Shown here: piece by piece, positions 36,404 through 43,990 of the stretch
Position numbering within the stretch: position 1 is the stretch's first letter
Layout: every line of letters starts with the position of its first letter
From: a bacterium
GTDB taxonomy: Bacteria > Cyanobacteriota > Vampirovibrionia > Gastranaerophilales > Gastranaerophilaceae
Length of the DNA: 64,000 nt
Direction of reading: 5' to 3'
NCBI GenBank assembly: GCA_017396695.1
Contig: JAFQLC010000022.1
Coordinates: 1-64,000, forward strand
Notes under the pieces: model-generated
Databases searched by the model: none
The model's input: the letters and a program-made list of their open reading frames with translations, nothing else
Told to the model about the DNA's origin: nothing
Translations under genes and position numbers: made by a program

Positions 36404-37069
36404 ATGAATAACAAAATAAGACTCGTACTTGTTGAAGATCATAAATTACTCTGCGTGGGGCTCAAAAGCCTGTTTGAAAAACATGGCGAAATAATTGTGG
36501 TTGGCGAAGCAGAAAACGGAAAATCGGGAATTGAAAAAATTAAAAGTCAAAAACCTGATGTCGCAATAATAGATATCGGGCTACCAGACATTTCAGGGGT
36601 TGAAGTTTTAAAAGAAATAACAAACGAAGCACCTGATGTTAAAACAATAATTCTCACTTCACACATGAAAGAAAACGAGATTTTGGAATGCCTAAAATAT
36701 GGGGCCAACGCATACGTCCTAAAAGACATTGCAGATGAAATGTTAGTTTCAATTGTTAAAAGCGTAAAAGATGGCGCAATGTGGCTTGACCCAAAAGTTG
36801 TAGATATTGTGCGCAACTCATCTTGCGGAATAATGCCTGCAAAAACCACATCTCGAGCGAGCTTCAAAGCACAACACGCAAACCTTACAGAGCGAGAATA
36901 TGAAGTTTTGAAGCTTTTAGTTGATGGCAAATCCAACAGTCAAATTGCAGAAATTTTAAGCATTTCAGAGCACACTTCAAAAGCACATGTATGCAATATT
37001 ATCCAAAAACTCGTGGTAGACGATAGAACGCAAGCAGCAGTTAAAGCAATTAGAGAAGGTTTAGTTTAG
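36404..37069 (+). CDS. NarL/LuxR-type response regulator, orphan
   Basis: About 221 aa from ATG 36404 (MNNKIRLVLVEDHKLLCVGL), preceded by TTGGAG; the frame extends 17 codons upstream without a better site. The receiver domain has acidic pair ED, phosphoacceptor Asp in AIIDIGLPDISG, Thr in TIILTSH and Lys in VLKDI. The C-terminal LuxR helix-turn-helix is NLTEREYEVLKLLVDGKSNSQIAEIL to KAHVCNIIQKL. No histidine kinase is adjacent. In many Vampirovibrionia such regulators may control motility, but that is not shown here. Upstream lies a TTGCGC/GCGCAA inverted repeat (about 36331-36351), a candidate operator. Confidence 0.88.
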   Translation: MNNKIRLVLVEDHKLLCVGLKSLFEKHGEIIVVGEAENGKSGIEKIKSQKPDVAIIDIGLPDISGVEVLKEITNEAPDVKTIILTSHMKENEILECLKYGANAYVLKDIADEMLVSIVKSVKDGAMWLDPKVVDIVRNSSCGIMPAKTTSRASFKAQHANLTEREYEVLKLLVDGKSNSQIAEILSISEHTSKAHVCNIIQKLVVDDRTQAAVKAIREGLV

Positions 37070-38652
37070 ATTACAATTTCTGTTTCCATAGAATATATCA
37101 CAAGCCCAAGTTGTTTTGCTGTGGGCTTTTTAAGATATTTTCTTTTAGTGTAAATGATTGAAGATTTGCCAGAGTTTTTATATTTAGAATTTTCTTTAAC
37201 AAGTTGAGCGCAAAATTCTAAAATTTCTTTATCTGGAGTTTTTTTATCATGAGTTTGTTTTAAAATTAAATGGCAAGATGGCGCATTAAGTGCGTGGAAC
37301 CAATAATCTTCGCCACGAGCGATTTTTGAGAGCAGATAATCATTTTGCCTTGCGTTTTTACCAATATAAATTTTCCAATCATTATGAATTATTTCTTGAA
37401 CTTTCGGCTTTGTTTGCTGAGCATTTTTATCTTGAACAAATAAGCTTTCAATTTCCTCAAGCTCTTCTTGATGTTTTGCAATATCTATATCAAACAAAAT
37501 TTCTTCAAAATATTCTTTTTCAGATTTTGCAATATTAAAAAACTCTTCTTTAAATTTTGCGCCTTGTTTTTCTTTTTGGTAAAGTTTGTAATATTTTTGA
37601 GCAGTGGCTGATGCACCTATTTTTTTATCTATAGGAATAGTTTCTTCTTCCGCCATAAGAACTTCATCCAAAGGTGAAATGGCATGCAAATTAGCAAAAA
37701 TTAAATCTCCCCAAAGCTTGTATTTTTCTTGCTTTTCAGCATTCGTTGGAGCAGATAGAACTTTATCTCTTTTCAAAATTTCAGATTCAATTTTGCGCTT
37801 TAACTTATTTTTTTTCTTCAAAAAAACATCTGCTTCAAAATTTGTGACATAATTATCCAAAATAAAATCATTCACTAAACCCTGCATTCCATAAATATTT
37901 TTGATAAACTCAAGGTCGGATAATTTAGATATCTTCTGCAGAGTTTCAAAAAGGATAATTGGTTCTTCAAGAACATTTTCAAAACCAATGTTTATAATAA
38001 TTTTCTCAAGCAATTTCTTTGTAAAATAAAAATATTTTTTGCTTATTGCATTTGTTATATCACCAATTTCAGACAAGCCATATATTAAACCCGCAAAGCC
38101 ACCAAAGCTATCGTTCAAAATATCAATTTTGTCTTGTTTAGGCGGATAAGAATATTCAATTCCACCCCAAAGTTCGCGCACAGCACTTTTCTCTTGAGAA
38201 ATATTGTGCGCACAACCTAAAATAACATTTGTTTTTTGGTTATATAAAATTATATTTGAATGTTTCCCCATAAGCTCAACCGCCAAACAAAGTGGCGAAA
38301 GCGAGCCTATTTCATCGTAACTGTTAAAGTGAAATTCAATAATTCTTTCGTAATCTACAACCTTAAAATCGACAAGGCGAGAGCTTTGAAGATACTTTCT
38401 AAGCAACATGCAAAACATTGGTGCAACTTTTGGCATTTGCCCAATTTCATCAGTAAAAGCTATATAGTTAAACTCTGGCGCAATGTTAATTGAAATATTT
38501 TTCACTACTCCACCCGAGCGAAAAGTCAAAATTATTTCACTTTTTGAAGCTTGGCGCACCTTTTGCAAGTATGAACCAATAAGAAAATCTTTGTTTTCAA
38601 TTTCAAATAATTTTAAAATTAGAGAGTCGATTTTTGCCATTTTAATAGACAT
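37066..38652 (-). CDS. rqcH: NFACT-family ribosome quality control protein RqcH (Rqc2 homologue)
   Basis: A 528-aa protein. The NFACT-N domain includes FRSGGVVKNISINIAPEFNYI, MLLRKYL and LAVELMGKHSNIILY. A HhH/coiled-coil middle follows (about 270-420, rich in Lys/Glu), then the NFACT-R domain near the C-terminus (KIYIGKNARQNDYLLSKIA, EDYWFHALNAPSCHLIL). In bacteria RqcH tags stalled nascent chains with alanine on the 50S subunit. It was formerly annotated as fibronectin-binding protein. The start is set by GAGGAAATAG before ATG 38652, giving an 11-nt overlap with the upstream gene, so the two are coupled. Confidence 0.92.
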   Translation of the reverse strand: MSIKMAKIDSLILKLFEIENKDFLIGSYLQKVRQASKSEIILTFRSGGVVKNISINIAPEFNYIAFTDEIGQMPKVAPMFCMLLRKYLQSSRLVDFKVVDYERIIEFHFNSYDEIGSLSPLCLAVELMGKHSNIILYNQKTNVILGCAHNISQEKSAVRELWGGIEYSYPPKQDKIDILNDSFGGFAGLIYGLSEIGDITNAISKKYFYFTKKLLEKIIINIGFENVLEEPIILFETLQKISKLSDLEFIKNIYGMQGLVNDFILDNYVTNFEADVFLKKKNKLKRKIESEILKRDKVLSAPTNAEKQEKYKLWGDLIFANLHAISPLDEVLMAEEETIPIDKKIGASATAQKYYKLYQKEKQGAKFKEEFFNIAKSEKEYFEEILFDIDIAKHQEELEEIESLFVQDKNAQQTKPKVQEIIHNDWKIYIGKNARQNDYLLSKIARGEDYWFHALNAPSCHLILKQTHDKKTPDKEILEFCAQLVKENSKYKNSGKSSIIYTKRKYLKKPTAKQLGLVIYSMETEIVI

Positions 38653-39307
38653 CTATTTCCTCGAGTTTATAAATTGCTTTATTTAGCTCAGAAAGTAGAA
38701 TTTGAACCTCGCTATTTATATATTCTTTTGAATATTGCGTACCATCCAGTGCCATATATTTTGAATATCTTTTTGCATCATACATAATATTCCCAAGAAG
38801 TTTGGCACGATATACAACTGAGCAAATCCAGATATAATGCATAGTTTGAGCATCAGGGGTGTTTGAATATTTAGCAATTATATCATTTGTGAGTAAATTT
38901 AAATTATTAACTTGCGAAATATATTTTTGAAGCTCAATGTTTTCTGGATTTTTTTGAATAAAATCTCTAAATTTTGTAAGCGGACCACGAATATACAAAA
39001 CATCATCAATGAAAGGAGAGTTTTTCTTCTTTTTGATTATCTCATCCATAAAAATAGGGTCGTCAAAAGGAGCTTTTTCTAAGTTAGTTTTATTTGTTTT
39101 TTTAGTATCATCCGTCGGAACAACGGTTGCGTTTTTCTGCCTTTTAAATTCAAAGATAGTGTTAACATTTGGAAGAACGCCTTTGTATCCGACATCTTCT
39201 TTTTTTGTCTCTTCTTTTTGTTTATCTTTTTTGCCAAACCAAAAAGCATCAGCAGGAAGTGCCGAGGCAAAAATCAATATTAAAAGGATTGCAAAACTTT
39301 TTCTCAT
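38642..39307 (-). CDS. Hypothetical secreted protein
   Basis: A 221-aa protein with a clear Sec signal (KSFAILLILIFASALPADAF). The mature part starts with WFGKKDKQKEETKKED and continues as a polar, mostly helical chain (ISQVNNLNLLTNDIIAKYSN, ILLSELNKAIYKLEEIDVY). There is no Cys lipobox and no known domain. It is probably periplasmic. Its stop overlaps the rqcH start; no Shine-Dalgarno sequence precedes its ATG, matching the leaderless promoter predicted there. Confidence 0.65.
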   Translation of the reverse strand: MRKSFAILLILIFASALPADAFWFGKKDKQKEETKKEDVGYKGVLPNVNTIFEFKRQKNATVVPTDDTKKTNKTNLEKAPFDDPIFMDEIIKKKKNSPFIDDVLYIRGPLTKFRDFIQKNPENIELQKYISQVNNLNLLTNDIIAKYSNTPDAQTMHYIWICSVVYRAKLLGNIMYDAKRYSKYMALDGTQYSKEYINSEVQILLSELNKAIYKLEEIDVY

Positions 39308-39313
39308 ATATTT

Positions 39314-39341
39314 ATTATACTTAGAATTGACTTTATTTCAA
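39314..39341 (-). promoter_or_regulatory. Leaderless promoter of the secreted protein-rqcH unit
   Basis: On the minus strand TTGAAA, 16 nt, TATAAT (39314-39319), then exactly 6 nt (AAATAT) before ATG. Both hexamers are near consensus. Confidence 0.7.
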
Positions 39342-39553
39342 AATTATTTTTTAACTTCTACTATATTTATAGCAATTGGAAAGTGGCTTAGCGCAAGGGT
39401 TTTAAAATATAGTAAATTAGGTAAACTTGATTTTTTAACATTTTTATGATAACATACTCCATGAAATTAGGGTTTCATTTTGCTAATTTAAGTGTAAATA
39501 ATGAAAGGAAGCAAATTTTTACCCCATTTCAAAACAGAAGAAAAGAGGATATT

Positions 39554-40072
39554 ATGACAAAAAAGCTAATCAAGTTAATACTTGTATGCCTATGCCTAGT
39601 ATTTATCGCTCCTGCAACATTTGCAAACACAAGCACAATGCAAGTTAAGAAAGATATAGTGCAAACCGCACTCAACATGGGCGTTGACCCATATCTCGCT
39701 TTAAGCATTGCGAAATTAGAATCAAACTTTAATCAACAAAAGAAAAATCCAAGTGGCGCAGTTGGAATTTTCCAATTAATGCCTAGAACTGCAAAATTTT
39801 TAGGCGTTAACCCATATGTTGCAAGCCAAAATATTAAAGGCGCACTCACATACTACAAAATGATGTATAAAAAATTCGGTTCAACAGATTTGGCACTTGC
39901 TGCATATAATGCAGGGCCAGGAAATGTAAGAAAATATGGCGGAATTCCACCATTTAAAGAAACAAAAAGATTTATTTCAAAAGTAAAACAAGAATCTCAA
40001 GCATTTAAAACCGACCCTTACATTCAAGAACACATAACAAACCATAAAGAAGAAATTTCAGAAACATTATAA
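39554..40072 (+). CDS. Lytic transglycosylase (SLT domain), secreted
   Basis: About 172 aa from ATG 39554, with AGAGGAT upstream; the open frame reaches 39446 but that extension is not signal-like. The Sec signal is KKLIKLILVCLCLVFIAPATF. The goose-lysozyme-like SLT domain has catalytic Glu in AKLESNFNQ, then SGAVGIFQLMPRTAKFLG and LALAAYNAGPGNVRKYGGIP. It cleaves peptidoglycan to 1,6-anhydro-muramyl products in the periplasm. It is monocistronic, with a terminator right after. Small SLT enzymes often open the wall for flagella, pili or secretion machines. Confidence 0.9.
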   Translation: MTKKLIKLILVCLCLVFIAPATFANTSTMQVKKDIVQTALNMGVDPYLALSIAKLESNFNQQKKNPSGAVGIFQLMPRTAKFLGVNPYVASQNIKGALTYYKMMYKKFGSTDLALAAYNAGPGNVRKYGGIPPFKETKRFISKVKQESQAFKTDPYIQEHITNHKEEISETL

Positions 40073-40075
40073 TTT

Positions 40076-40101
40076 AAATCCCGACATTGTCGGGATTTTT
40101 A
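40076..40101 (+). terminator. Terminator of the transglycosylase gene
   Basis: Stem AATCCCGACA / TGTCGGGATT followed by TTT. Confidence 0.88.
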
Positions 40102-40116
40102 GTTATTTATATATTC

Positions 40117-40147
40117 AAAAAGCCCCGATTTCTCGGAGCTTTTTTAT
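40117..40147. terminator. Terminator of pgk, bidirectional
   Basis: Stem AAAAAGCCCCGA / TCGGAGCTTTTTT with a TTTC loop and one mismatch lies between the convergent transglycosylase and pgk genes. Confidence 0.75.
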
Positions 40148-40168
40148 TTTTAATTCTATAATTCAGAA

Positions 40169-41368
40169 TTATTTATCATTTAATGCGTCAACGCCTGGAA
40201 GAACTTTTCCTTCGATAAATTCTAAGCTAGCGCCACCGCCTGTTGAGATGTGTGAAAAATCATCTTTAGTGTATCCGTATTTTTTAGCAGCAGCAACTGT
40301 ATCGCCACCACCTAGAACGCTAACTGCGCCATTTTTTGTAGCTTCCGCAACTGCAGCTGCAATTTGGCGAGTGCCTGAAGTGAATTTTTCAATTTCAAAA
40401 GCACCAACAGGGCCATTCCAAAGAATAGTTTTTGAATTTTTGATAACTTCTTCAAAAGCTTTAATTGTTTCAGGACCAGCATCAACGCCTTCAAAACCAT
40501 CTTCGATTTCAGAAACTGGAACAACTTTTGTGTTTGCTTCATTTGAGAAATCGTCAGCAACTAAAACATCTGTTGCCATAATTAAGTTAACGCCTTTTTC
40601 TTTTGCTTTTGCTTCAATAGCACGAGCAACATCCATTTGGTCATCTTCGCAAATTGAAGAACCAATTTTACCACCGTTGGCTTTAACAAATGTATATGCC
40701 ATACCGCCACCAACAATTAAGTTATCAACTTTATCTAGTAAGTTTTCTAAAACACCAATTTTTGATGAAATTTTAGCGCCACCAACAATTGCTGTGAATG
40801 GTCTTTGTGGGTTTTCTAATAATCCACCAAGCGCTTTAAGTTCTTTTTCCATCAAATAACCAGAAACTGCAACAGGAAGAATTTTAGCAACGCCTGCAGT
40901 TGAAGAGTGCGCTCTATGAGCTGCACCAAACGCATCGTTTACATAAATGTCGCCCATTTTAGCAAGTTTAGCACTGAAATCTGGGTCATTTTTTGTTTCT
41001 TCACCATAAAAACGAACGTTTTCCAAAAGTGCAATTTCGCCATCTTTTAAAGTTTTAACAACTGCTTCAGCAACATCGCCAACGCAATCTGAAACGAAAG
41101 TGATTTTTTCGCCAACGAGCTCAGATAATCTTTTGCAAACTGGCTCTAAGCTGAATTCTAAATTTCTAACTCCTTTTGGTCTGCCAAGGTGAGCCATAAG
41201 AACGATTTTTAAACCTAATTCTTTTAATTTTTTAAGTGTAGGAATAATTGCAAGCAAACGAGTATCGTCTGTAACATTTTTGTCTGCGTCCAAAGGTGCA
41301 TTGATGTCAACTCTAACTAGAGCTGTTTTACCTTGAACATTTTGTAAATCATCGATTGATTTTTTCAT
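40169..41368 (-). CDS. pgk: Phosphoglycerate kinase
   Basis: A 399-aa glycolytic enzyme that makes ATP from 1,3-bisphosphoglycerate. Signatures are ALVRVDINAPLD, LMAHLGRPKGVRN, ENVRFYGEETKNDP, NDAFGAAHRAHSST, FTAIVGGAKISSKI and the nucleotide loop SVLGGGDTVAAAKKYG. It is single, behind its own AGAGGAAATT ribosome site and a TAAAAT-type -10. It has standard length and no oddities. Confidence 0.98.
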   Translation of the reverse strand: MKKSIDDLQNVQGKTALVRVDINAPLDADKNVTDDTRLLAIIPTLKKLKELGLKIVLMAHLGRPKGVRNLEFSLEPVCKRLSELVGEKITFVSDCVGDVAEAVVKTLKDGEIALLENVRFYGEETKNDPDFSAKLAKMGDIYVNDAFGAAHRAHSSTAGVAKILPVAVSGYLMEKELKALGGLLENPQRPFTAIVGGAKISSKIGVLENLLDKVDNLIVGGGMAYTFVKANGGKIGSSICEDDQMDVARAIEAKAKEKGVNLIMATDVLVADDFSNEANTKVVPVSEIEDGFEGVDAGPETIKAFEEVIKNSKTILWNGPVGAFEIEKFTSGTRQIAAAVAEATKNGAVSVLGGGDTVAAAKKYGYTKDDFSHISTGGGASLEFIEGKVLPGVDALNDK

Positions 41369-41436
41369 TTTTAAATTTCCTCTTTTATAAATGTCCTCGA
41401 GAAAATTTTACAACAAAAACAAGATTTTTGAAATAA

Positions 41437-42645
41437 TTATTCAAATAAGGCTTCTTTAATTCCTTCAGATAATGTCGGGTGAGCAAAAATTATTTCTTTA
41501 ATATCGTCAACTTTAAGTTTACCCTTCATTGCAATTTGAATTTGAGAAACAAGCGAAGAAGCTTCAAGAGAGACAATATGTGCACCTTTTATTTCGCCAT
41601 CAAGAGTTGTGATAATTTTTATAAAACCCTCAATTTGATTATCGCAATGTGCTTTTGCAAGCTTTAACAAAGGATAATTATATATTTTATAATCTTCTAA
41701 ATTTTCAATATCTTGCTCACGAACACCAATTGATGCAATTTCTGGCACGCCATAGATAACCGAAGGAATATCAGCCGAGCTTATTTCAATCAATTCTTTA
41801 CCATTATACAAATGGTTGAAAAGCGAAACTGCTTGAGCTTCAGCCGAGTGCGCTAACATTAAAACAGGCTTAGCATCCCCTATTGCATAAACCCCATCTG
41901 GAAGCTTAGGGCAAACAGGAACTCTGCCTATTGCAACAAGCACTTTGCTTGGTTCTAATGTTTCACCATTTTCAAGTGTAACTTTTTTATTTTCAACATT
42001 TTCAACACCGCAAGAAGTGTAAAATTTAATTTTTCTTGCACGCAAAATTCGCTCCATTCTTTTTGAAACGGAGATATCCAGTGCAGGAAGCAAGTTTGGG
42101 GCTTTTTCAACAACTGTTACAGATGAGCCTAAATCAGAAAAAATGCGAGCCCATTCAATTCCAATCGCACCAGAGCCAATAATTAAAATGTTATTTGGCA
42201 CTGAGTCCAATTTAAAAATATCGTCAGAAGATAATAAAAACTCACCGTCACACTCCAAACCCTTAATTTGAGCTTGATGAGAGCCTGTTGCGCAAATTAT
42301 TTTATCAGCCTTATATTCTGCGCCAGAAGCTAAAACGGTATTTCTATCAATGATTTTTGCTTCTTGAAAAACAATTTCAGCACCAGATGCCACTAAACTT
42401 TTTTCAACTGCACTTCTGAATGTTTTAGTTATTTTTTCAGCTCTTGCTTTTGCTTCTTCCCAGCTTGCATGAGTGCTTGCATCGTGAAGAATTGATTTTG
42501 TTGGAATGCAACCAACATTTAAACAAGTGCCCCCTGCATGTTTTTTTTCAAAGCAAACAACTTTAAGCCCCTTGGCAAGAGCTAATTGTGCAAATTTTAA
42601 CCCCGCAGGGCCAAGCCCTATAACTGCAACATCAAAATTTTCCAT
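41437..42645 (-). CDS. Dihydrolipoamide dehydrogenase-like flavoprotein disulphide reductase
   Basis: A 402-aa protein. FAD-binding VIGLGPAGLKFAQ, the redox-active disulphide C41/C46 in GGTCLNVGCIPTK, NAD-binding IIGSGAIGIEWARIF, the second FAD motif YAIGDAKP, and C-terminal FAHPTLSEG with the His-Glu pair (about H389, E394). This is the dihydrolipoamide dehydrogenase pattern. At about 400 aa it is shorter than the usual 460-470, mainly in the central domains. It starts overlapping the rsfS stop (TAATG). No 2-oxoacid dehydrogenase or glycine-cleavage gene is adjacent, so its lipoyl partner is unknown. Confidence 0.88.
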   Translation of the reverse strand: MENFDVAVIGLGPAGLKFAQLALAKGLKVVCFEKKHAGGTCLNVGCIPTKSILHDASTHASWEEAKARAEKITKTFRSAVEKSLVASGAEIVFQEAKIIDRNTVLASGAEYKADKIICATGSHQAQIKGLECDGEFLLSSDDIFKLDSVPNNILIIGSGAIGIEWARIFSDLGSSVTVVEKAPNLLPALDISVSKRMERILRARKIKFYTSCGVENVENKKVTLENGETLEPSKVLVAIGRVPVCPKLPDGVYAIGDAKPVLMLAHSAEAQAVSLFNHLYNGKELIEISSADIPSVIYGVPEIASIGVREQDIENLEDYKIYNYPLLKLAKAHCDNQIEGFIKIITTLDGEIKGAHIVSLEASSLVSQIQIAMKGKLKVDDIKEIIFAHPTLSEGIKEALFE

Positions 42646-43034
42646 TAATTATACATTCCATATTCTTTTGATTCAGCTTCCCAATCTTCACGAGTAATTT
42701 TGAGTGCATGATTCCAGAATTTTTCAAGTGCATAAATTTCACGAGCTTCTTGGTGCATAATGTGAACTACAACATCGCCATAATCAAGCAAATTCCAACG
42801 ATTTTTCTTATCTGTTTCATCACCCTTTGGAATGCGCCCAAAAAGTTCTTTAACTTTTTCTCTAGTTGATTCTGTAAGACCTTTAACCTGAGGCGCAGAA
42901 GAAGCTGAAGCTATAACAAAATAGTCAGACATTGTGCTCACCTTTGATATATCCAAAATCAAAATATCTTGTGCTAATTTATCGTCTAAAATTCTTGCAA
43001 TAGCGCTTGCTAATTTTTTAGAAGTTACTTCCAT
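42645..43034 (-). CDS. rsfS: Ribosomal silencing factor RsfS
   Basis: A 129-aa member of the RsfS/Iojap family. Motifs are LAQDILILDISKVSTMSDYFVIASA, KVKELFGRIPKGDE, NRWNLLDYGDVVVHIMHQEAREIY and YALEKFW. It binds L14 and blocks subunit joining in starvation. It starts directly after ricT (stop TAA then ATG) and overlaps the following dehydrogenase, making a three-gene unit. Confidence 0.96.
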   Translation of the reverse strand: MEVTSKKLASAIARILDDKLAQDILILDISKVSTMSDYFVIASASSAPQVKGLTESTREKVKELFGRIPKGDETDKKNRWNLLDYGDVVVHIMHQEAREIYALEKFWNHALKITREDWEAESKEYGMYN

Positions 43035-43949
43035 TTATACGTTTCCTGTTGAACTATTTCTATCATTATCTAAAGATTTAATATCAATTCCTGAATCATC
43101 AGCATAAGCCGTATCTGTTGTTATTTCAACATTTACAACTTCATCCACCGGTTTTAATACTTCTTTTTTATATTCAATAATTTTTCCATCTTCAAACTTT
43201 ACGTTAATTTTTAGGTCAAAATAATTTAGGGAAACAACTTTGCCAAGCCCGTCCGGCGTTTTAACAGATGTGCCAATTGGAAGAAGTTTTTTTGTTGTTT
43301 CTTTATAAAAACCATGCTCGTAATTCAAGCAACACAGTAACCTTCCGCAACACCCTGTGATTTTACTTGGAGTGAGTGGAATTCCTTGGTCTTTAGCAAG
43401 TTTTGAGTTTACATTTTCAAATTTTCTCAAAAAACGACAACAACATAATTGCTGACCGCATATTCCGCAACCCTCTAAAACTGCGGTTTCATCGCGCGCG
43501 CCAATATGGCGAAGATCAATTCTAACCCTTTTAAATTCTTGGGTTAAATCTTTCAAAAGTTCTCTAAAATCAACTCTTTGAGGAGCTGTATAATAAAAAG
43601 TGATTTTTTTTCTATCAAATGTGTATCTTGCTTGAGTGAGCGACATATCAAGCTTTCTTGCGTTTGCAAATTCTTCACACTTTAATAGCGCCGCACGAGC
43701 AAGTTGCTTATTTTCCGCAAGCGTTTTAAGGTCGTCTTCTGTAAGAACTCTGATTAATTTTAGGGGCTCAGGCTTGAATTTTTCCCAATGCGCCATAATT
43801 TCATCGTTCACTTTAAAAAGCTTAAACGCTTCTTCGCCTTTTTCCGTTATAACAAGCCCGATTTTTCCGTGTTCTATCCATTTTTCAAGCACAGGCTCAT
43901 ATGTTACAGGATAAAATGTATTTTTTATAATTCTTACTGCAAATTTCAT
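43035..43949 (-). CDS. ricT: PSP1/RicT-family regulator
   Basis: About 304 aa from ATG 43949 (MKFAVRIIKNTFYPVTYEP); an in-frame TTG lies 5 codons upstream. The PSP1 domain has conserved ERVDFRELLKDL-like QRVDFRELLKDL, VRIDLRHIGARDE and a Cys cluster CGICGQQLCCCRFL plus ITGCCGRLLCCLNYE. In Firmicutes RicT works in the Y-complex that matures mRNAs with RNase Y, and these Cys bind iron-sulphur clusters. A TATAAT lies exactly 6 nt before the ATG. The C-terminal tail (about 245-304) is acidic and poorly conserved. Confidence 0.87.
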   Translation of the reverse strand: MKFAVRIIKNTFYPVTYEPVLEKWIEHGKIGLVITEKGEEAFKLFKVNDEIMAHWEKFKPEPLKLIRVLTEDDLKTLAENKQLARAALLKCEEFANARKLDMSLTQARYTFDRKKITFYYTAPQRVDFRELLKDLTQEFKRVRIDLRHIGARDETAVLEGCGICGQQLCCCRFLRKFENVNSKLAKDQGIPLTPSKITGCCGRLLCCLNYEHGFYKETTKKLLPIGTSVKTPDGLGKVVSLNYFDLKINVKFEDGKIIEYKKEVLKPVDEVVNVEITTDTAYADDSGIDIKSLDNDRNSSTGNV

Positions 43950-43955
43950 TGTTTT

Positions 43956-43961
43956 ATTATA
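43956..43961 (-). promoter_or_regulatory. -10 for a leaderless ricT-rsfS transcript
   Basis: TATAAT on the minus strand, then AAAACA, then ATG. No Shine-Dalgarno sequence is present. Confidence 0.5.
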
Positions 43962-43990
43962 CAATAAATAAATCTTATAGGGGCTAAAAA

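Noticed and set aside
39446-39553. Longer N-terminus for the lytic transglycosylase
   Set aside because: The downstream ATG at 39554 has an AGAGGAT ribosome site and begins a proper Sec signal peptide; the extension would mask it.
40248-40859. 203-codon plus-strand ORF opposite pgk
   Set aside because: Antisense shadow of a confident pgk gene without start signals.
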